This document shows, one piece after another, positions 26,312-34,396 of a DNA stretch of 64,000 nucleotides. Source of the stretch: Sediminibacterium sp. (lineage in GTDB: Bacteria; Bacteroidota; Bacteroidia; Chitinophagales; Chitinophagaceae); contig JAFWCB010000005.1 of the NCBI GenBank assembly GCA_017537025.1, forward strand, positions 774,104 to 838,103, given 5' to 3'. A program made the position numbers and the translations under genes. The notes beneath the pieces are model-generated. The model saw only the letters and a list, made by a program, of their open reading frames with translations. It did no database searches and had not been told where the DNA came from. The stretch's first letter is position 1. The number at the start of each line of letters is the position of its first letter.

Positions 26312-28368
26312 ATATAATCATGAAAAAAATATTGTTTCTTTTGATTTTGGGTATCAGTTGTTCAAATATTGTATTGTCGCAGGCTGCATATTTTCAGATT
26401 GATAAATTAAAATCAGAACTGCAAAATACAAGAGAGGATTCTGTTAAATGCCGTCTTATAAGTGCTATTGCATCAGGCTTTCGTTTTTCTAATTTCGATT
26501 CCTCAAGGTTTTATGCAGATTCTTGTGTTAGGTTGGCAAATAAGGCCGGCAACGAAAAGCTAAAATCTACGGCCCTGTCGATGAAGGGTTTTACATTACT
26601 CTTTAGTGGTCGCTTACCCGAATCATTACAATGTCAATATGATGCACTAAAAATAAGTGAACAAATCAGAGATACTTTTGGTATAGCTTTAGCCCTAAAC
26701 AGGATAGGTAATGTTTACATGGAGCTGGGAGAATACCGTAAATCTATTGAACACTATTTGCTCTCTCAGAATCTTTACAGGTTAATTGGGAAATCTGGAA
26801 GATATTATAACGCATCATCAAATATTGGTAATGTTTATAACCTGATGAACAAGCCGGATTCTGCTCTTTTTTTTCTTACCAAAGCGTATACTGCAAGTTT
26901 AAAAACGACTGATAGAATTGACTTTACAAGGCCGGAAATGATGTTCAGAATCGGAACAGCGTATAAATTAAAAGCGGATACAGCAAATGCTATTCAAAGT
27001 TACCGGATGGGCATAGTTGAAGCTAATAAAGATCATGACCTTGTGAACCTCTCAATGTGTCATTTATTGCTGGCAAAAATATATGATGAGAATCATCTCA
27101 CTGATTCAAGTGTCAGGTTTGCGACCTCAGCTCTCAGAACTTCAAAAGTATTAGGGTTTGAGAAATGTATTCTGGAAGCGGCTTCTTTGCTAAGTGAGAT
27201 TTATAATAGGGGGAAAAAATATGATAGCGCTTATAAATATTTAAAAATATCAATAGTAGCTCAAGAAAGTATAACAAGTAGAAAAAGAATAATAGAATGG
27301 CAGAAGACCATTTTAAACGAACTGGAAGAGAAAAGAAGTACGGCGGATGCTGTTGTAAAAAAAGAAAACCGACAAAAACAAATTGTATTAATTAGCGGCT
27401 TGATTATTGTGGTTGTTATTGCCATATTTCTTTACAGAAATAGTAACCAGCAAAAGAAAGTTAATACCGTATTAAAAAACCAAAAAGAGGAAATTGAAAT
27501 AACACTTGCACAATTAAAGTCTACCCAATCTCAACTGATTCAATCAGAGAAGATGGCAAGCCTCGGAGAACTTACTGCCGGCATTGCGCATGAGATTCAG
27601 AACCCGTTGAACTTTGTAAATAATTTTAGTGAGTTGAATGTGGAATTATTGGAAGAACTGCAAACTGAGATGAGACCCCTCCTCGCCGAAGGCGAAGTCG
27701 GGGTGACGGCGCTCATTGATGATATCAAAAGCAACTCCGAAAAGATCAATCATCATGGACAAAGAGCAGCTGCAATCGTAAAGGGCATGCTACAGCACTC
27801 TAGAACCTCTTCGGGACAAAAAGAGCCAACCGATATCAATGCTTTATGTGATGAGTATTTACGACTAGCGTATCATGGCTTAAGGGCAAAAGATAAGAGC
27901 TTTAATGCGGAGTTTAAAACTGAGTTTGATGAAACAATACCGAAAGTAAATATCGTACCTCAGGATATGGGAAGAGTGGTGTTGAACTTGATTAATAATG
28001 CGTTTTTCGCCGTAGGCGAAAGGGGGAAGGAAGAGGCTATAAGCCATAAGGTTGAAGCAATAGGTAGTGAGGAAAAAGTTATTCCTTCCGGCTTACAGCT
28101 TACACCTTATAGCCCAACAGTTACTGTAAGCACCAAAAACTTGGGGAATAAAATTGAAATCACAGTATCCGACAACGGCACGGGGATACCGAGCGAAATC
28201 AAAGAAAAAATCTTCCAGCCTTTCTTCACTACCAAACCAACAGGACAAGGAACGGGGTTGGGGTTAAGCTTAGCGTACGATATTGTTACGAAAGTGCATG
28301 GGGGCAAGTTAACTGTGGAGAGTGAGCAAGGAAAGGGAACAACGTTTAAGATTGAGATACCAACTTAG
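26308..28368 (+). CDS. Sensor histidine kinase with TPR sensor (kinase 4)
   Basis: 686 aa. The ATG at 26308 overlaps the kinase 3 stop; an alternative ATG at 26320 gives a cleaner signal peptide (MKKILFLLILGISCSNIVLSQ). Residues about 35-330 are helical TPR-like repeats (ALALNRIGNVYMELGEYRKSIEHYLLS, ASSNIGNVYNLMNKPDSALFFL), expected in the periplasm. A single membrane segment lies near 358-377 (LISGLIIVVVIAIFLYRN), then a coiled coil and the kinase core with His428. The ATPase motifs match kinase 1, and the last ~20 codons plus the following hairpin are nearly the same DNA. Inserts lie at 27674-27709 and 28011-28116. No response regulator is adjacent. Confidence 0.9.
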   Translation: MNIIMKKILFLLILGISCSNIVLSQAAYFQIDKLKSELQNTREDSVKCRLISAIASGFRFSNFDSSRFYADSCVRLANKAGNEKLKSTALSMKGFTLLFSGRLPESLQCQYDALKISEQIRDTFGIALALNRIGNVYMELGEYRKSIEHYLLSQNLYRLIGKSGRYYNASSNIGNVYNLMNKPDSALFFLTKAYTASLKTTDRIDFTRPEMMFRIGTAYKLKADTANAIQSYRMGIVEANKDHDLVNLSMCHLLLAKIYDENHLTDSSVRFATSALRTSKVLGFEKCILEAASLLSEIYNRGKKYDSAYKYLKISIVAQESITSRKRIIEWQKTILNELEEKRSTADAVVKKENRQKQIVLISGLIIVVVIAIFLYRNSNQQKKVNTVLKNQKEEIEITLAQLKSTQSQLIQSEKMASLGELTAGIAHEIQNPLNFVNNFSELNVELLEELQTEMRPLLAEGEVGVTALIDDIKSNSEKINHHGQRAAAIVKGMLQHSRTSSGQKEPTDINALCDEYLRLAYHGLRAKDKSFNAEFKTEFDETIPKVNIVPQDMGRVVLNLINNAFFAVGERGKEEAISHKVEAIGSEEKVIPSGLQLTPYSPTVTVSTKNLGNKIEITVSDNGTGIPSEIKEKIFQPFFTTKPTGQGTGLGLSLAYDIVTKVHGGKLTVESEQGKGTTFKIEIPT
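27674..27709 (+). repeat. In-frame 36-bp element in kinase 4 (site 1)
   Basis: Identical in sequence and site to 22367-22402 in kinase 2; the surrounding ~100 bp are also nearly identical. Confidence 0.7.
28011..28116 (+). repeat. In-frame family B insert in kinase 4 (site 2)
   Basis: It contains GGCTATAAGCCATAAGGTTG near its start and CACCTTATAGCC at its end, an imperfect inverted pair. It is the close relative of the kinase 2 insert, with small in-frame differences. Confidence 0.6.
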
Positions 28369-28422
28369 CGCCTTTGCGTCTTCGCGTTTAATATTTCAAC
28401 GCAAAGTCGCTAAGACGCAAAG
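28364..28422. repeat. Family D hairpin between kinase 4 and rho
   Basis: The left arm is CTTAGCGCCTTTGCGTCTTC then GCGT; the right arm is ACGCAAAG, TCGCTAAG, ACGCAAAG (three 8-bp words). The kinase 4 TAG stop is within the left arm. It lies between convergent genes, so it may serve as a transcript end for both. The central part and the preceding coding DNA match the copy after kinase 1. Confidence 0.65.
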
Positions 28423-28450
28423 AAAATAGTCTACGGTCTATCGTCTATTC

Positions 28451-30082
28451 TTACCTATTCATGCTCGCCAAAAACTCTTCATTATCTTTTGTACCACGCA
28501 TACGCTTGAGTAATTCGGTCATAGCTTCTTCGGGGTTCATATCGTTGAGGAATAGTCTTAAGATATTCATGCGGCTAAGAATATCTTTATCGAGTAATAG
28601 ATCATCTCTACGTGTAGATGAGCCGACTAAATCGATAGCAGGGAAAATACGTTTATTAGCCAGCTTACGATCGAGCTGTAATTCCATATTACCGGTTCCT
28701 TTAAATTCTTCGAAAATCACCTCATCCATTTTACTACCGGTTTCAATAAGGGCAGTTGCAAGAATAGTAAGGGATCCTCCGTTTTCAATTTTACGTGCAG
28801 CTCCAAAAAACTGTTTTGGTTTTAATAGCGCATTGGCTTCTACCCCACCACTTAATACTTTACCACTAGATGGTGCCACTGTGTTATGTGCACGCGCCAA
28901 ACGTGTGATAGAGTCAAGTAGAATAACCACATCATGTCCACACTCTACTAATCGCTTTGCTTTTTGCAGTGCGATAGAAGAAACTTTTACGTGTTTTTCT
29001 GCTGGTTCATCGAAAGTTGAAGCAATTACCTCCGCTTTTACACTGCGCTCCATATCGGTAACTTCTTCAGGTCGCTCATCTATCAATACCACCATCAAAT
29101 AACATTCGGGGTGATTTGCGGCAATGGCATTTGCTACCTCTTTGAGCAACATGGTTTTACCCACTTTAGGTTGCGCAACAATCAATCCACGCTGCCCTTT
29201 ACCAATGGGGGTAAACAGATCGATAATACGGGTGCTATAGTTATTAGGAGTAGTAAATAAATTTAATTTCTCATAAGGAAATAAGGGCGTTAGATAATCG
29301 AATGGAACACGATCACGCACTTCATCGGGGCGCTTACCATTGATATAATCAACCTTTAATAAGGCAAAATATTTTTCTCCTTCTTTTGGCGGACGAACAC
29401 TACCTTGAACAGTATCGCCGGTTTTAATACCAAATAATTTTATCTGAGAGGGAGATACATATACATCATCTGGAGATGATAAATAGTTATAATCCGATGA
29501 ACGTAAAAAGCCATAACCATCGGGCATCATTTCCAAAACGCCTTCGCTTGGTATTACCCCTTCAAACTCAATATTAAAGGCTGGCTCTTTGCGCTGCTGT
29601 TGCTGAAATCTGTTTTTATCTTGTGTTTGTGATTCAGCGGCCTGGGTTTGTGCTTCCTGATTTTCGCTGGCTTCCAGTGTTTGAATAATAGCTGCGGCAA
29701 TATGTTCGGTTGGATCGGGTGTGTTTGTTTCGGTAGCCTCCGTAAATACCCTTTCTGTTCCTGCTTTCGCAGCAGGCTTAGCACCTTTTTTAGGAACTGC
29801 TTTTTTGATAGGGCGGCTATTCCTAGAGGGAGCCTCAGGAGCTTCCTGCATTACCTCTGCTTCTTCTGTTCCGTTAGCTGTTTTAACGGTTACGGGACGT
29901 TTTGCCCTTGTTGTTTTTTTCTTATCGTCTTTCACTTCACTAGCTTTTACGGCTTGGTTATCAAGAATTTTATAAATCAAGCCCTGTTTGTCGAGCTTTT
30001 TGGCACCGGTAATTTTGAGCTGCTCAGCAATATCGAGGAGCTCGGGCAATAGCATGTCGTTTAATTGCAGAATGTCGTACAT
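28451..30082 (-). CDS. rho: Transcription termination factor Rho
   Basis: 543 aa from ATG 30082 ([20 protein letters not shown]), the normal Rho N-domain start. The open frame continues 42 codons upstream but without family resemblance. After the N-terminal SAP-like domain there is a long, charged and Gln/Ala/Lys-rich insertion (about residues 50-155). The cold-shock RNA-binding domain follows ([20 protein letters not shown]) and then the ATPase with Walker A AQPKVGKT and [11 protein letters not shown]. Rho is a hexameric RNA-dependent ATPase that ends transcription. The insertion explains the length above the ~420 aa of E. coli Rho and is typical of Bacteroidota. Confidence 0.95.
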   Translation of the reverse strand: MYDILQLNDMLLPELLDIAEQLKITGAKKLDKQGLIYKILDNQAVKASEVKDDKKKTTRAKRPVTVKTANGTEEAEVMQEAPEAPSRNSRPIKKAVPKKGAKPAAKAGTERVFTEATETNTPDPTEHIAAAIIQTLEASENQEAQTQAAESQTQDKNRFQQQQRKEPAFNIEFEGVIPSEGVLEMMPDGYGFLRSSDYNYLSSPDDVYVSPSQIKLFGIKTGDTVQGSVRPPKEGEKYFALLKVDYINGKRPDEVRDRVPFDYLTPLFPYEKLNLFTTPNNYSTRIIDLFTPIGKGQRGLIVAQPKVGKTMLLKEVANAIAANHPECYLMVVLIDERPEEVTDMERSVKAEVIASTFDEPAEKHVKVSSIALQKAKRLVECGHDVVILLDSITRLARAHNTVAPSSGKVLSGGVEANALLKPKQFFGAARKIENGGSLTILATALIETGSKMDEVIFEEFKGTGNMELQLDRKLANKRIFPAIDLVGSSTRRDDLLLDKDILSRMNILRLFLNDMNPEEAMTELLKRMRGTKDNEEFLASMNR

Positions 30083-30297
30083 AAATTCAAAAGGATTAAA
30101 ATAACTAAGTAAAAAACCACTCGAACCAGAAAATTTGTTGGATAATTTGGAAGAGATGACTGAAAACGAGGGGTTATAAAATTCGCTAGTCAGTTGATTC
30201 CGATGCAATTATACACTCTTTTTCTAAAAATCAAGCATAAAAACCTGTTTTTTAGTTGAGGAAACCGATTTTGATGGGGTTTTAGATACCATTCGAG

Positions 30298-30305
30298 TAT
30301 TTTTG
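30298..30305 (+). promoter_or_regulatory. -7 promoter box for asnS
   Basis: TATTTTTG matches TAnnTTTG and lies 7 bp before the asnS ATG. A TTTG at 30270-30273 is a possible -33 element, though the 24-bp spacing is longer than the usual 19-21. The shared upstream region (30083-30312) also has a weaker TATAATTG on the minus strand near 30205 that could drive rho. Confidence 0.55.
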
Positions 30306-30312
30306 CGGCCAT

Positions 30313-31764
30313 ATGTTTAATAAAAGAATAAAAATAAAGACCCTTCTTGAACAGGGGCAACAGGGTTCCGAAGTTATTGTAATGGGATGGGTGCGTAGTT
30401 TTCGCAATAACCAGTTTATAGCATTGAATGATGGTAGTACAAACAGCAATATTCAGGTAGTTGCCGAGCTTGGGCTGTTAGATGAAACTACACTTAAGCG
30501 AATTACAACAGGAGCTTCCATTAAAGCAACGGGAACTGTGGTTGAATCATTGGGTAAGGGTCAACGTATTGAAGTGAAAGCCACTACTATTGAAATACTG
30601 GGAGATAGCGATGCGGAGAAATATCCTCTTCAACCTAAAAAACATAGTTTAGAATTTTTGAGAGAAATAGCACACTTGCGGTTTCGTACCAATACTTTCG
30701 GCGCTGTTTTTCGTATCCGTCATTCCCTTGCATTTGCTGTTCATCAATTTTTTAATGATAAAGGATTCGTGTATTTGCACACCCCTATTATTACGGCGAG
30801 TGATGCAGAGGGTGCAGGCGAAATGTTTCGGGTAACAACATTGCCAATGGATGGTACAGCCCCTAAAAAAGAAGATGGTACCATAGATTATGGAGAAGAT
30901 TTTTTTGGAAAGAGTACGAACTTAACGGTAAGCGGACAATTAGAAGGAGAGCTAGGTGCCATGGCTTTTTCGGAGATCTATACTTTCGGTCCTACATTTC
31001 GTGCAGAAAATTCTAACACTACTCGCCACCTCGCTGAGTTTTGGATGATTGAACCCGAAATGGCTTTTTATGATATTGAAGACAATATGAATTTGGCGGA
31101 AGAATTCATTCAATATCTAATTCGCTATGCGATGGAGCATAACAAAGAAGATCTGGAATTTTTAGACCAGCGATTGGCAGAGGAAGAGAAGCAAAAACCA
31201 CAGCAAGAGCGCGCTGAAATGGGGTTATTAGACAAACTCAATTTTGTATTAAACAATCAATTCGAAAGAATAACATACACAGAAGCCATTCAAATTTTGT
31301 TGGATAGCCCGGCGTATAAAAAGAAAAAATTCAAATACGAGGTAAGCTGGGGAATTGATATGCAGAGCGAGCATGAGCGATATTTGGTAGAGAAGCATTT
31401 TAAAAAACCGGTGATCGTAACAGGGTATCCGGCCAAGATCAAAGCATTTTATATGCGACTAAATGATGGTTGTGAACCGGGGAAAGAAACCGTTGCAGCG
31501 ATGGATATTTTAGCCCCGGGTATTGGTGAAATTGTGGGTGGTAGCCAAAGAGAAGAAAGATTAGATAAATTAGAAGCACGCATGGCAGCCATGCATATAC
31601 CCGCTGAAGAAATGAGTTGGTATTTGGATACTCGACGTTTCGGAACGGTGCCGCATGCAGGTTTTGGATTGGGTTTTGAGCGTATGGTTCAATTTGTAAC
31701 GGGCATGACTAATATCCGCGATGTAATTGCCTTTGCGCGTACGCCGAAGAATTGCGAGTTTTAG
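30313..31764 (+). CDS. asnS: Asparagine--tRNA ligase
   Basis: 483 aa, a class IIb aminoacyl-tRNA synthetase that charges tRNA-Asn. The N-terminal OB-fold anticodon-binding domain has [22 protein letters not shown]. The catalytic domain contains the motif 2 region [21 protein letters not shown] and ends with motif 3, [16 protein letters not shown]. The absence of a large Asp-specific insertion and the clear AsnRS motif 2 separate it from AspS. It is divergent from rho and followed by tRNA-Phe. Confidence 0.96.
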   Translation: MFNKRIKIKTLLEQGQQGSEVIVMGWVRSFRNNQFIALNDGSTNSNIQVVAELGLLDETTLKRITTGASIKATGTVVESLGKGQRIEVKATTIEILGDSDAEKYPLQPKKHSLEFLREIAHLRFRTNTFGAVFRIRHSLAFAVHQFFNDKGFVYLHTPIITASDAEGAGEMFRVTTLPMDGTAPKKEDGTIDYGEDFFGKSTNLTVSGQLEGELGAMAFSEIYTFGPTFRAENSNTTRHLAEFWMIEPEMAFYDIEDNMNLAEEFIQYLIRYAMEHNKEDLEFLDQRLAEEEKQKPQQERAEMGLLDKLNFVLNNQFERITYTEAIQILLDSPAYKKKKFKYEVSWGIDMQSEHERYLVEKHFKKPVIVTGYPAKIKAFYMRLNDGCEPGKETVAAMDILAPGIGEIVGGSQREERLDKLEARMAAMHIPAEEMSWYLDTRRFGTVPHAGFGLGFERMVQFVTGMTNIRDVIAFARTPKNCEF

Positions 31765-31808
31765 AAAGAAAAATCGGGGATAATGGGTGAATAAACATCG
31801 ATTACCCC

Positions 31809-31816
31809 TATATTTG
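31809..31816 (+). promoter_or_regulatory. -7 promoter box for tRNA-Phe
   Basis: TATATTTG matches TAnnTTTG, 40 bp upstream of the mature tRNA 5' end. No clear -33 element is seen. The 12-bp tandem repeat lies between this box and the tRNA and so would be in the tRNA leader. Confidence 0.5.
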
Positions 31817-31830
31817 CAGCCCGCAAGGAA

Positions 31831-31865
31831 TCAGTGCGGTATCAGGTGCGGTATCAGGTGCGGTA
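31831..31865 (+). repeat. 12-bp tandem repeat running into tRNA-Phe
   Basis: Nearly three copies of TGCGGTATCAGG. The last copy is the first nine bases of the tRNA itself (GGTGCGGTA). It therefore looks like a slippage duplication of the tRNA 5' end and the bases before it. Confidence 0.75.
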
Positions 31866-31929
31866 GCTCAGTCGGTAGAGCAAAGGACTGAAAATCCTTG
31901 TGTCGCCGGTTCGATCCCGGCCCACACCA
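31857..31929 (+). tRNA. tRNA-Phe (anticodon GAA)
   Basis: 73 nt to the discriminator A. D arm GCTC/GAGC, anticodon stem AAGGA/TCCTT with loop CTGAAAA (GAA at 31890-31892), variable loop GTGTC, and T arm GCCGG/CCGGC with loop TTCGATC. The acceptor arms GGTGCGG and CCACACC pair except at position 5-68, a C opposite A. The 3' CCA is not encoded (the genome reads ACGG after the acceptor). A terminator follows directly. Confidence 0.93.
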
Positions 31930-31932
31930 CGG

Positions 31933-31968
31933 AAGCCTCAGCAGAAATGTTGAGGCTTTTTTGTTTTT
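31933..31968 (+). terminator. Rho-independent terminator after tRNA-Phe
   Basis: AAGCCTCA and TGAGGCTT form an 8-bp stem around a 10-nt loop, followed by a T-rich run (TTTTTTGTTTTT). Confidence 0.85.
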
Positions 31969-32119
31969 AGTTGTGTCGCCAACAATGGGTTCTTTATTAT
32001 ACTTTTCTTGCGATGCTCCTTTCATCGTAAGTAAAGAATAGGTTCTTAGAATTTATTGGTTAGTCAGAAAAGCTCTTTACTATGAATGAATTACTAAATA
32101 AAGCAGAAGTCAAGCTCAA

Positions 32120-33178
32120 TTAGTTTGTGTTATTTGCTAGGCTATACCATGTTCCCTTCCCAACACCATTCTTTCGGAGCCGATTTGTTTCAACTAATGT
32201 TTCCAAATGCTTCTTTATAGTGTTACGATTTGCGCCGGTAATGCCTACAGCCTCGCGTACCGTTATGCGTCCTCGGGATTTTATGATCTCAAGTATTTTT
32301 TGTGACAGTTCCGGCAATGTTGTTAGAAGCAACTTTTCTCGCTCAAGCTTAATTTCTAGTCTGCGTTTTTGTTGTTGTAACGCTTTTAGAAAGAATATGA
32401 CCCAAGGCTGCCAATTTGGAGTATCTGTTTTCAATGTTCCTTGCGTTTGACGTAAGGATAAATAATAAATCTCCCTACTTTGCTCTACCACAGCCTCTAA
32501 TGAACTATATGGCACATACAAATAGCCAGACTTTAAAAGTAAAAGGGTAGTCAGTATCCGAGAAAGCCTTCCGTTGCCATCCTGAAAAGGGTGAATAGCG
32601 AGGAACTCAACAATGAATAAGGCTGTAACTAAAAGCGGGTGCAGCTTTTTATTGGTAATTACTTCATTTGCCCATGTTACTAGGTCTTGCATATGCAATG
32701 ACGTTTCAAACGGGCTTGACGTTTCGAATACAACACCAAGACTTTTACCATCCGGATCAAATGCCTCTACATGGTTAGGTGACTTTTTATATAATCCGCG
32801 ATGCCAGTGATCTTTTTCACTGTACTGCAATAGTTCGCGGTGAAGTTGCTGAATATAGTTTTCTGTAAGGGGAATTTCTTCGTAGTTCTGAAAGATCAAG
32901 TTCATTACCTGTGCGTATCCGGCTACCTCTTCCTCGTCCCGAGAAGTGAAATGCTGAATTTGAAGGTTACTGAGTAAAACCTCAACTTCCCGATCGGTCA
33001 GACGGCTTCCTTCAATACGAGTTGAAGAGCCGATACTCTCGATTGTAGCAACCCGCTTCAAAGAGGTCAGTTGTTCCGGTGCTAGTTGTCCCAAGGCACG
33101 CCACGCGCCTTTAAACTCATCTACTTCGGTAATGAGTGCCAGTATTTCAGGGGTTATTTTCAGCGACTCAACTTTCAT
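32120..33178 (-). CDS. Fic-family protein (probable AMPylase, class II)
   Basis: 352 aa. Fic proteins transfer AMP or other groups to target hydroxyls. The catalytic motif HPFQDGNGRLSR is at residues 196-207 with catalytic His196. An N-terminal inhibitory helix motif of the S/T-x3-E-G/N type is present (S52-TRI-E56-G57), which makes this a self-inhibited class II Fic protein. The N-terminal helical domain covers about 1-80, the Fic core about 100-230, and the C-terminal part has a winged-helix-like segment (GRITVREAVGITGANRNTIKKHLETLVE). No separate antitoxin gene is adjacent. An array of octamers at its start suggests autoregulation through the winged helix. Confidence 0.92.
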   Translation of the reverse strand: MKVESLKITPEILALITEVDEFKGAWRALGQLAPEQLTSLKRVATIESIGSSTRIEGSRLTDREVEVLLSNLQIQHFTSRDEEEVAGYAQVMNLIFQNYEEIPLTENYIQQLHRELLQYSEKDHWHRGLYKKSPNHVEAFDPDGKSLGVVFETSSPFETSLHMQDLVTWANEVITNKKLHPLLVTALFIVEFLAIHPFQDGNGRLSRILTTLLLLKSGYLYVPYSSLEAVVEQSREIYYLSLRQTQGTLKTDTPNWQPWVIFFLKALQQQKRRLEIKLEREKLLLTTLPELSQKILEIIKSRGRITVREAVGITGANRNTIKKHLETLVETNRLRKNGVGKGTWYSLANNTN

Positions 33179-33179
33179 A

Positions 33180-33249
33180 TACCCATATTTTTACCCATAA
33201 ATATCCATAAAAAATCGAATATCCATAAAATTACCCATAAATATCCAAA
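33180..33249 (-). promoter_or_regulatory. Array of six TATGGGTA/TATGGATA octamers upstream of fic
   Basis: On the plus strand TACCCATA or TATCCATA starts at 33180, 33192, 33202, 33220, 33232 and 33242 (the last is TATCCAAA). The spacing is 12-10-18-12-10, so it is two triplets 40 bp apart, immediately upstream of the fic start codon. The regularity suggests a multi-site operator; the binding protein is not known from sequence. Confidence 0.55.
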
Positions 33250-33267
33250 AAATCAGTCTAATTAGCA

Positions 33268-33330
33268 CTAATATCCTTTTCAATGAACAAGCCATTCACA
33301 GCTGCTACAATCATATTTATTTTAAGAAAT
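33268..33330 (+). pseudogene. Possible remnant copy of the start of the 33781 lipoprotein gene
   Basis: CTAATATCCTTTTCAATGAA then CAAGCCATTC matches CTAATATCATTTTCTATGAA then CAAACCACTC at 33766 at most positions, including the ATG and MNKP codons. Similarity fades after about 30 bp and the frame soon ends. It may be the remains of a duplicated gene or of a duplicated upstream region. Confidence 0.3.
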
Positions 33331-33349
33331 TATACCTACCATTTTATAC

Positions 33350-33387
33350 TCAAAAAATAAAGGCAGGATCAAATCGACCTGCCTTTA
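33350..33387 (-). terminator. Rho-independent terminator of the Lys/Ala-rich small gene
   Basis: On the minus strand AAAGGCAGG and CCTGCCTTT form a 9-bp stem around a 10-nt loop, followed by ATTTTTTG. It is 21 bp beyond the stop codon at 33408. Confidence 0.75.
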
Positions 33388-33407
33388 CGGTACCAAGAAT
33401 TAGAAAA

Positions 33408-33668
33408 CTATCCTTTTGTTCCTTTCTTAGGTGCTTCTTTTACTTCTTTCTTAACCTCTTTAGCCTCATGTTTCGCTTCTTTTACGTCTTTCTTGGCTTC
33501 TTTGGCGTCATGTTTCGCTTCATTGGCCTCATGTTTTGCCTCTTTAGCTTCGTGTTTCGCTTCTTTAGCTTCAGATTTAGCCTTTTCTTTTTCTTTTCCA
33601 ACCTGTTGGGCGTTTGATGTCAATGCAAATACTAATGACATCGCAGTAATCGTAATTATTTTTTTCAT
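33408..33668 (-). CDS. Small exported Lys/Ala/Glu repeat protein
   Basis: 86 aa from ATG 33668 (an upstream TTG at 33686 is also in frame but gives a poor signal peptide). A signal peptide MKKIITITAMSLVFALTSNAQ is followed by about seven repeats of a heptad like AKEAKHE, making a highly charged, probably helical mature protein of about 65 aa. The function is unknown. Similar Lys/Ala/Glu-rich exported proteins are common in Bacteroidota and may bind nucleic acid or membranes, but that is speculation. It has its own terminator and appears monocistronic. Confidence 0.65.
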   Translation of the reverse strand: MKKIITITAMSLVFALTSNAQQVGKEKEKAKSEAKEAKHEAKEAKHEANEAKHDAKEAKKDVKEAKHEAKEVKKEVKEAPKKGTKG

Positions 33669-33780
33669 TTTCGGTGTTTTGTCCAAATTAAAACCATCAT
33701 CTAGTCAGTCCAAAGATGACTGGTTAAAAATTCATTAAAATAATCTTATTTTTTTTATTTTAGCTCTAATATCATTTTCT

Positions 33781-34392
33781 ATGAACAAACCACTCGTCCC
33801 ATGCCTCATTGGCATATTGATAGCCTTTATGGCTACTTCTTGTATTAAAATTCCAACAGCATCGGTTCAACTGGCAACTAATTTGCAAACGCAAGGCAAT
33901 ACTATGCATGAACTGAATATTGCTTTTGTAAATGCATTATTCGCGGAGAAGAAAGCACAGGTATCCACTTTTATTCAGCAGGAATATACGCCTTCAATTA
34001 TCGATAAATATTTTAAGCAACTACCGAACCAATCTTTTACAAAAAAAGAAACGGCAGAAATTATTGCATCACTGATCCCTGAAATCAACAAACAAAAGGA
34101 CGATATGCTTGCTGCATTAGAGCAAAATAGAGTAAAGCTTATTACGAGGTTGAATAATGATCATATTTATTTTATAACAGGTAGTAACGCTTTAAAAGAT
34201 CTATTAGCATCTGCGAGTAAATTACAAGATGCAAATACCAAACTGGGCGTGAATATTACAAATACTTCCGGCGGTAAAATAAATATGGCTGCCATTACCA
34301 AAGCACTCGATAAACTTGTTGCAAGCGGGGGAGATCTGAGCAGTAAAATAAATACCTTATATACTGACATTGACAAAATCCTAGAAAATTAA
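33781..34392 (+). CDS. Lipoprotein of unknown function
   Basis: 203 aa with a lipobox (ATSC, Cys21), so probably membrane anchored. The mature part is helical and rich in Ala, Lys and Asn (QTQGNTMHELNIAFVNALFAEKK, NKQKDDMLAALEQNRVKL, SASKLQDANTKLGVNI, LDKLVASGGDLSSKINTLYTDIDKIL), suggesting a long coiled-coil. I do not recognise a family. It begins a tight three-gene unit with the 88-aa gene (4 bp downstream) and the membrane protein. Confidence 0.7.
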   Translation: MNKPLVPCLIGILIAFMATSCIKIPTASVQLATNLQTQGNTMHELNIAFVNALFAEKKAQVSTFIQQEYTPSIIDKYFKQLPNQSFTKKETAEIIASLIPEINKQKDDMLAALEQNRVKLITRLNNDHIYFITGSNALKDLLASASKLQDANTKLGVNITNTSGGKINMAAITKALDKLVASGGDLSSKINTLYTDIDKILEN

Positions 34393-34396
34393 TACT

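Larger units (their letters stand above)
33179..33407. other. Intergenic region between fic and the small repeat protein
   Basis: It contains the octamer array (33180-33249), a partial copy (33268-33297) of the start region of the lipoprotein gene at 33781, and a terminator (33350-33387) for the gene on its right. No complete reading frame of note. Confidence 0.5.

Noticed and set aside
10342-28368. Hybrid two-component proteins (kinase plus receiver and AraC domains)
   Set aside because: The propeller kinase resembles them, but all four end right after the HATPase domain and no receiver sequence is present.
28461-29102. Plus-strand 213-codon open frame antisense to rho
   Set aside because: It lies fully inside the strongly supported rho coding sequence and its composition (Ser/Arg/Ile-rich) is that of a shadow frame.
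30083-30208. N-terminal extension of rho by 42 codons
   Set aside because: No resemblance to Rho; [10 protein letters not shown] fits the known N-domain start.
31831-31865. Attachment site of a mobile element at the tRNA
   Set aside because: The repeated unit is 12 bp, is the tRNA 5' end instead of the 3' end, and no integrase or element is adjacent.
31831-32025. Minus-strand open frame of 64 codons over tRNA-Phe
   Set aside because: It is the antisense of the tRNA, its upstream 12-bp repeat and the terminator, a well-known kind of false gene.
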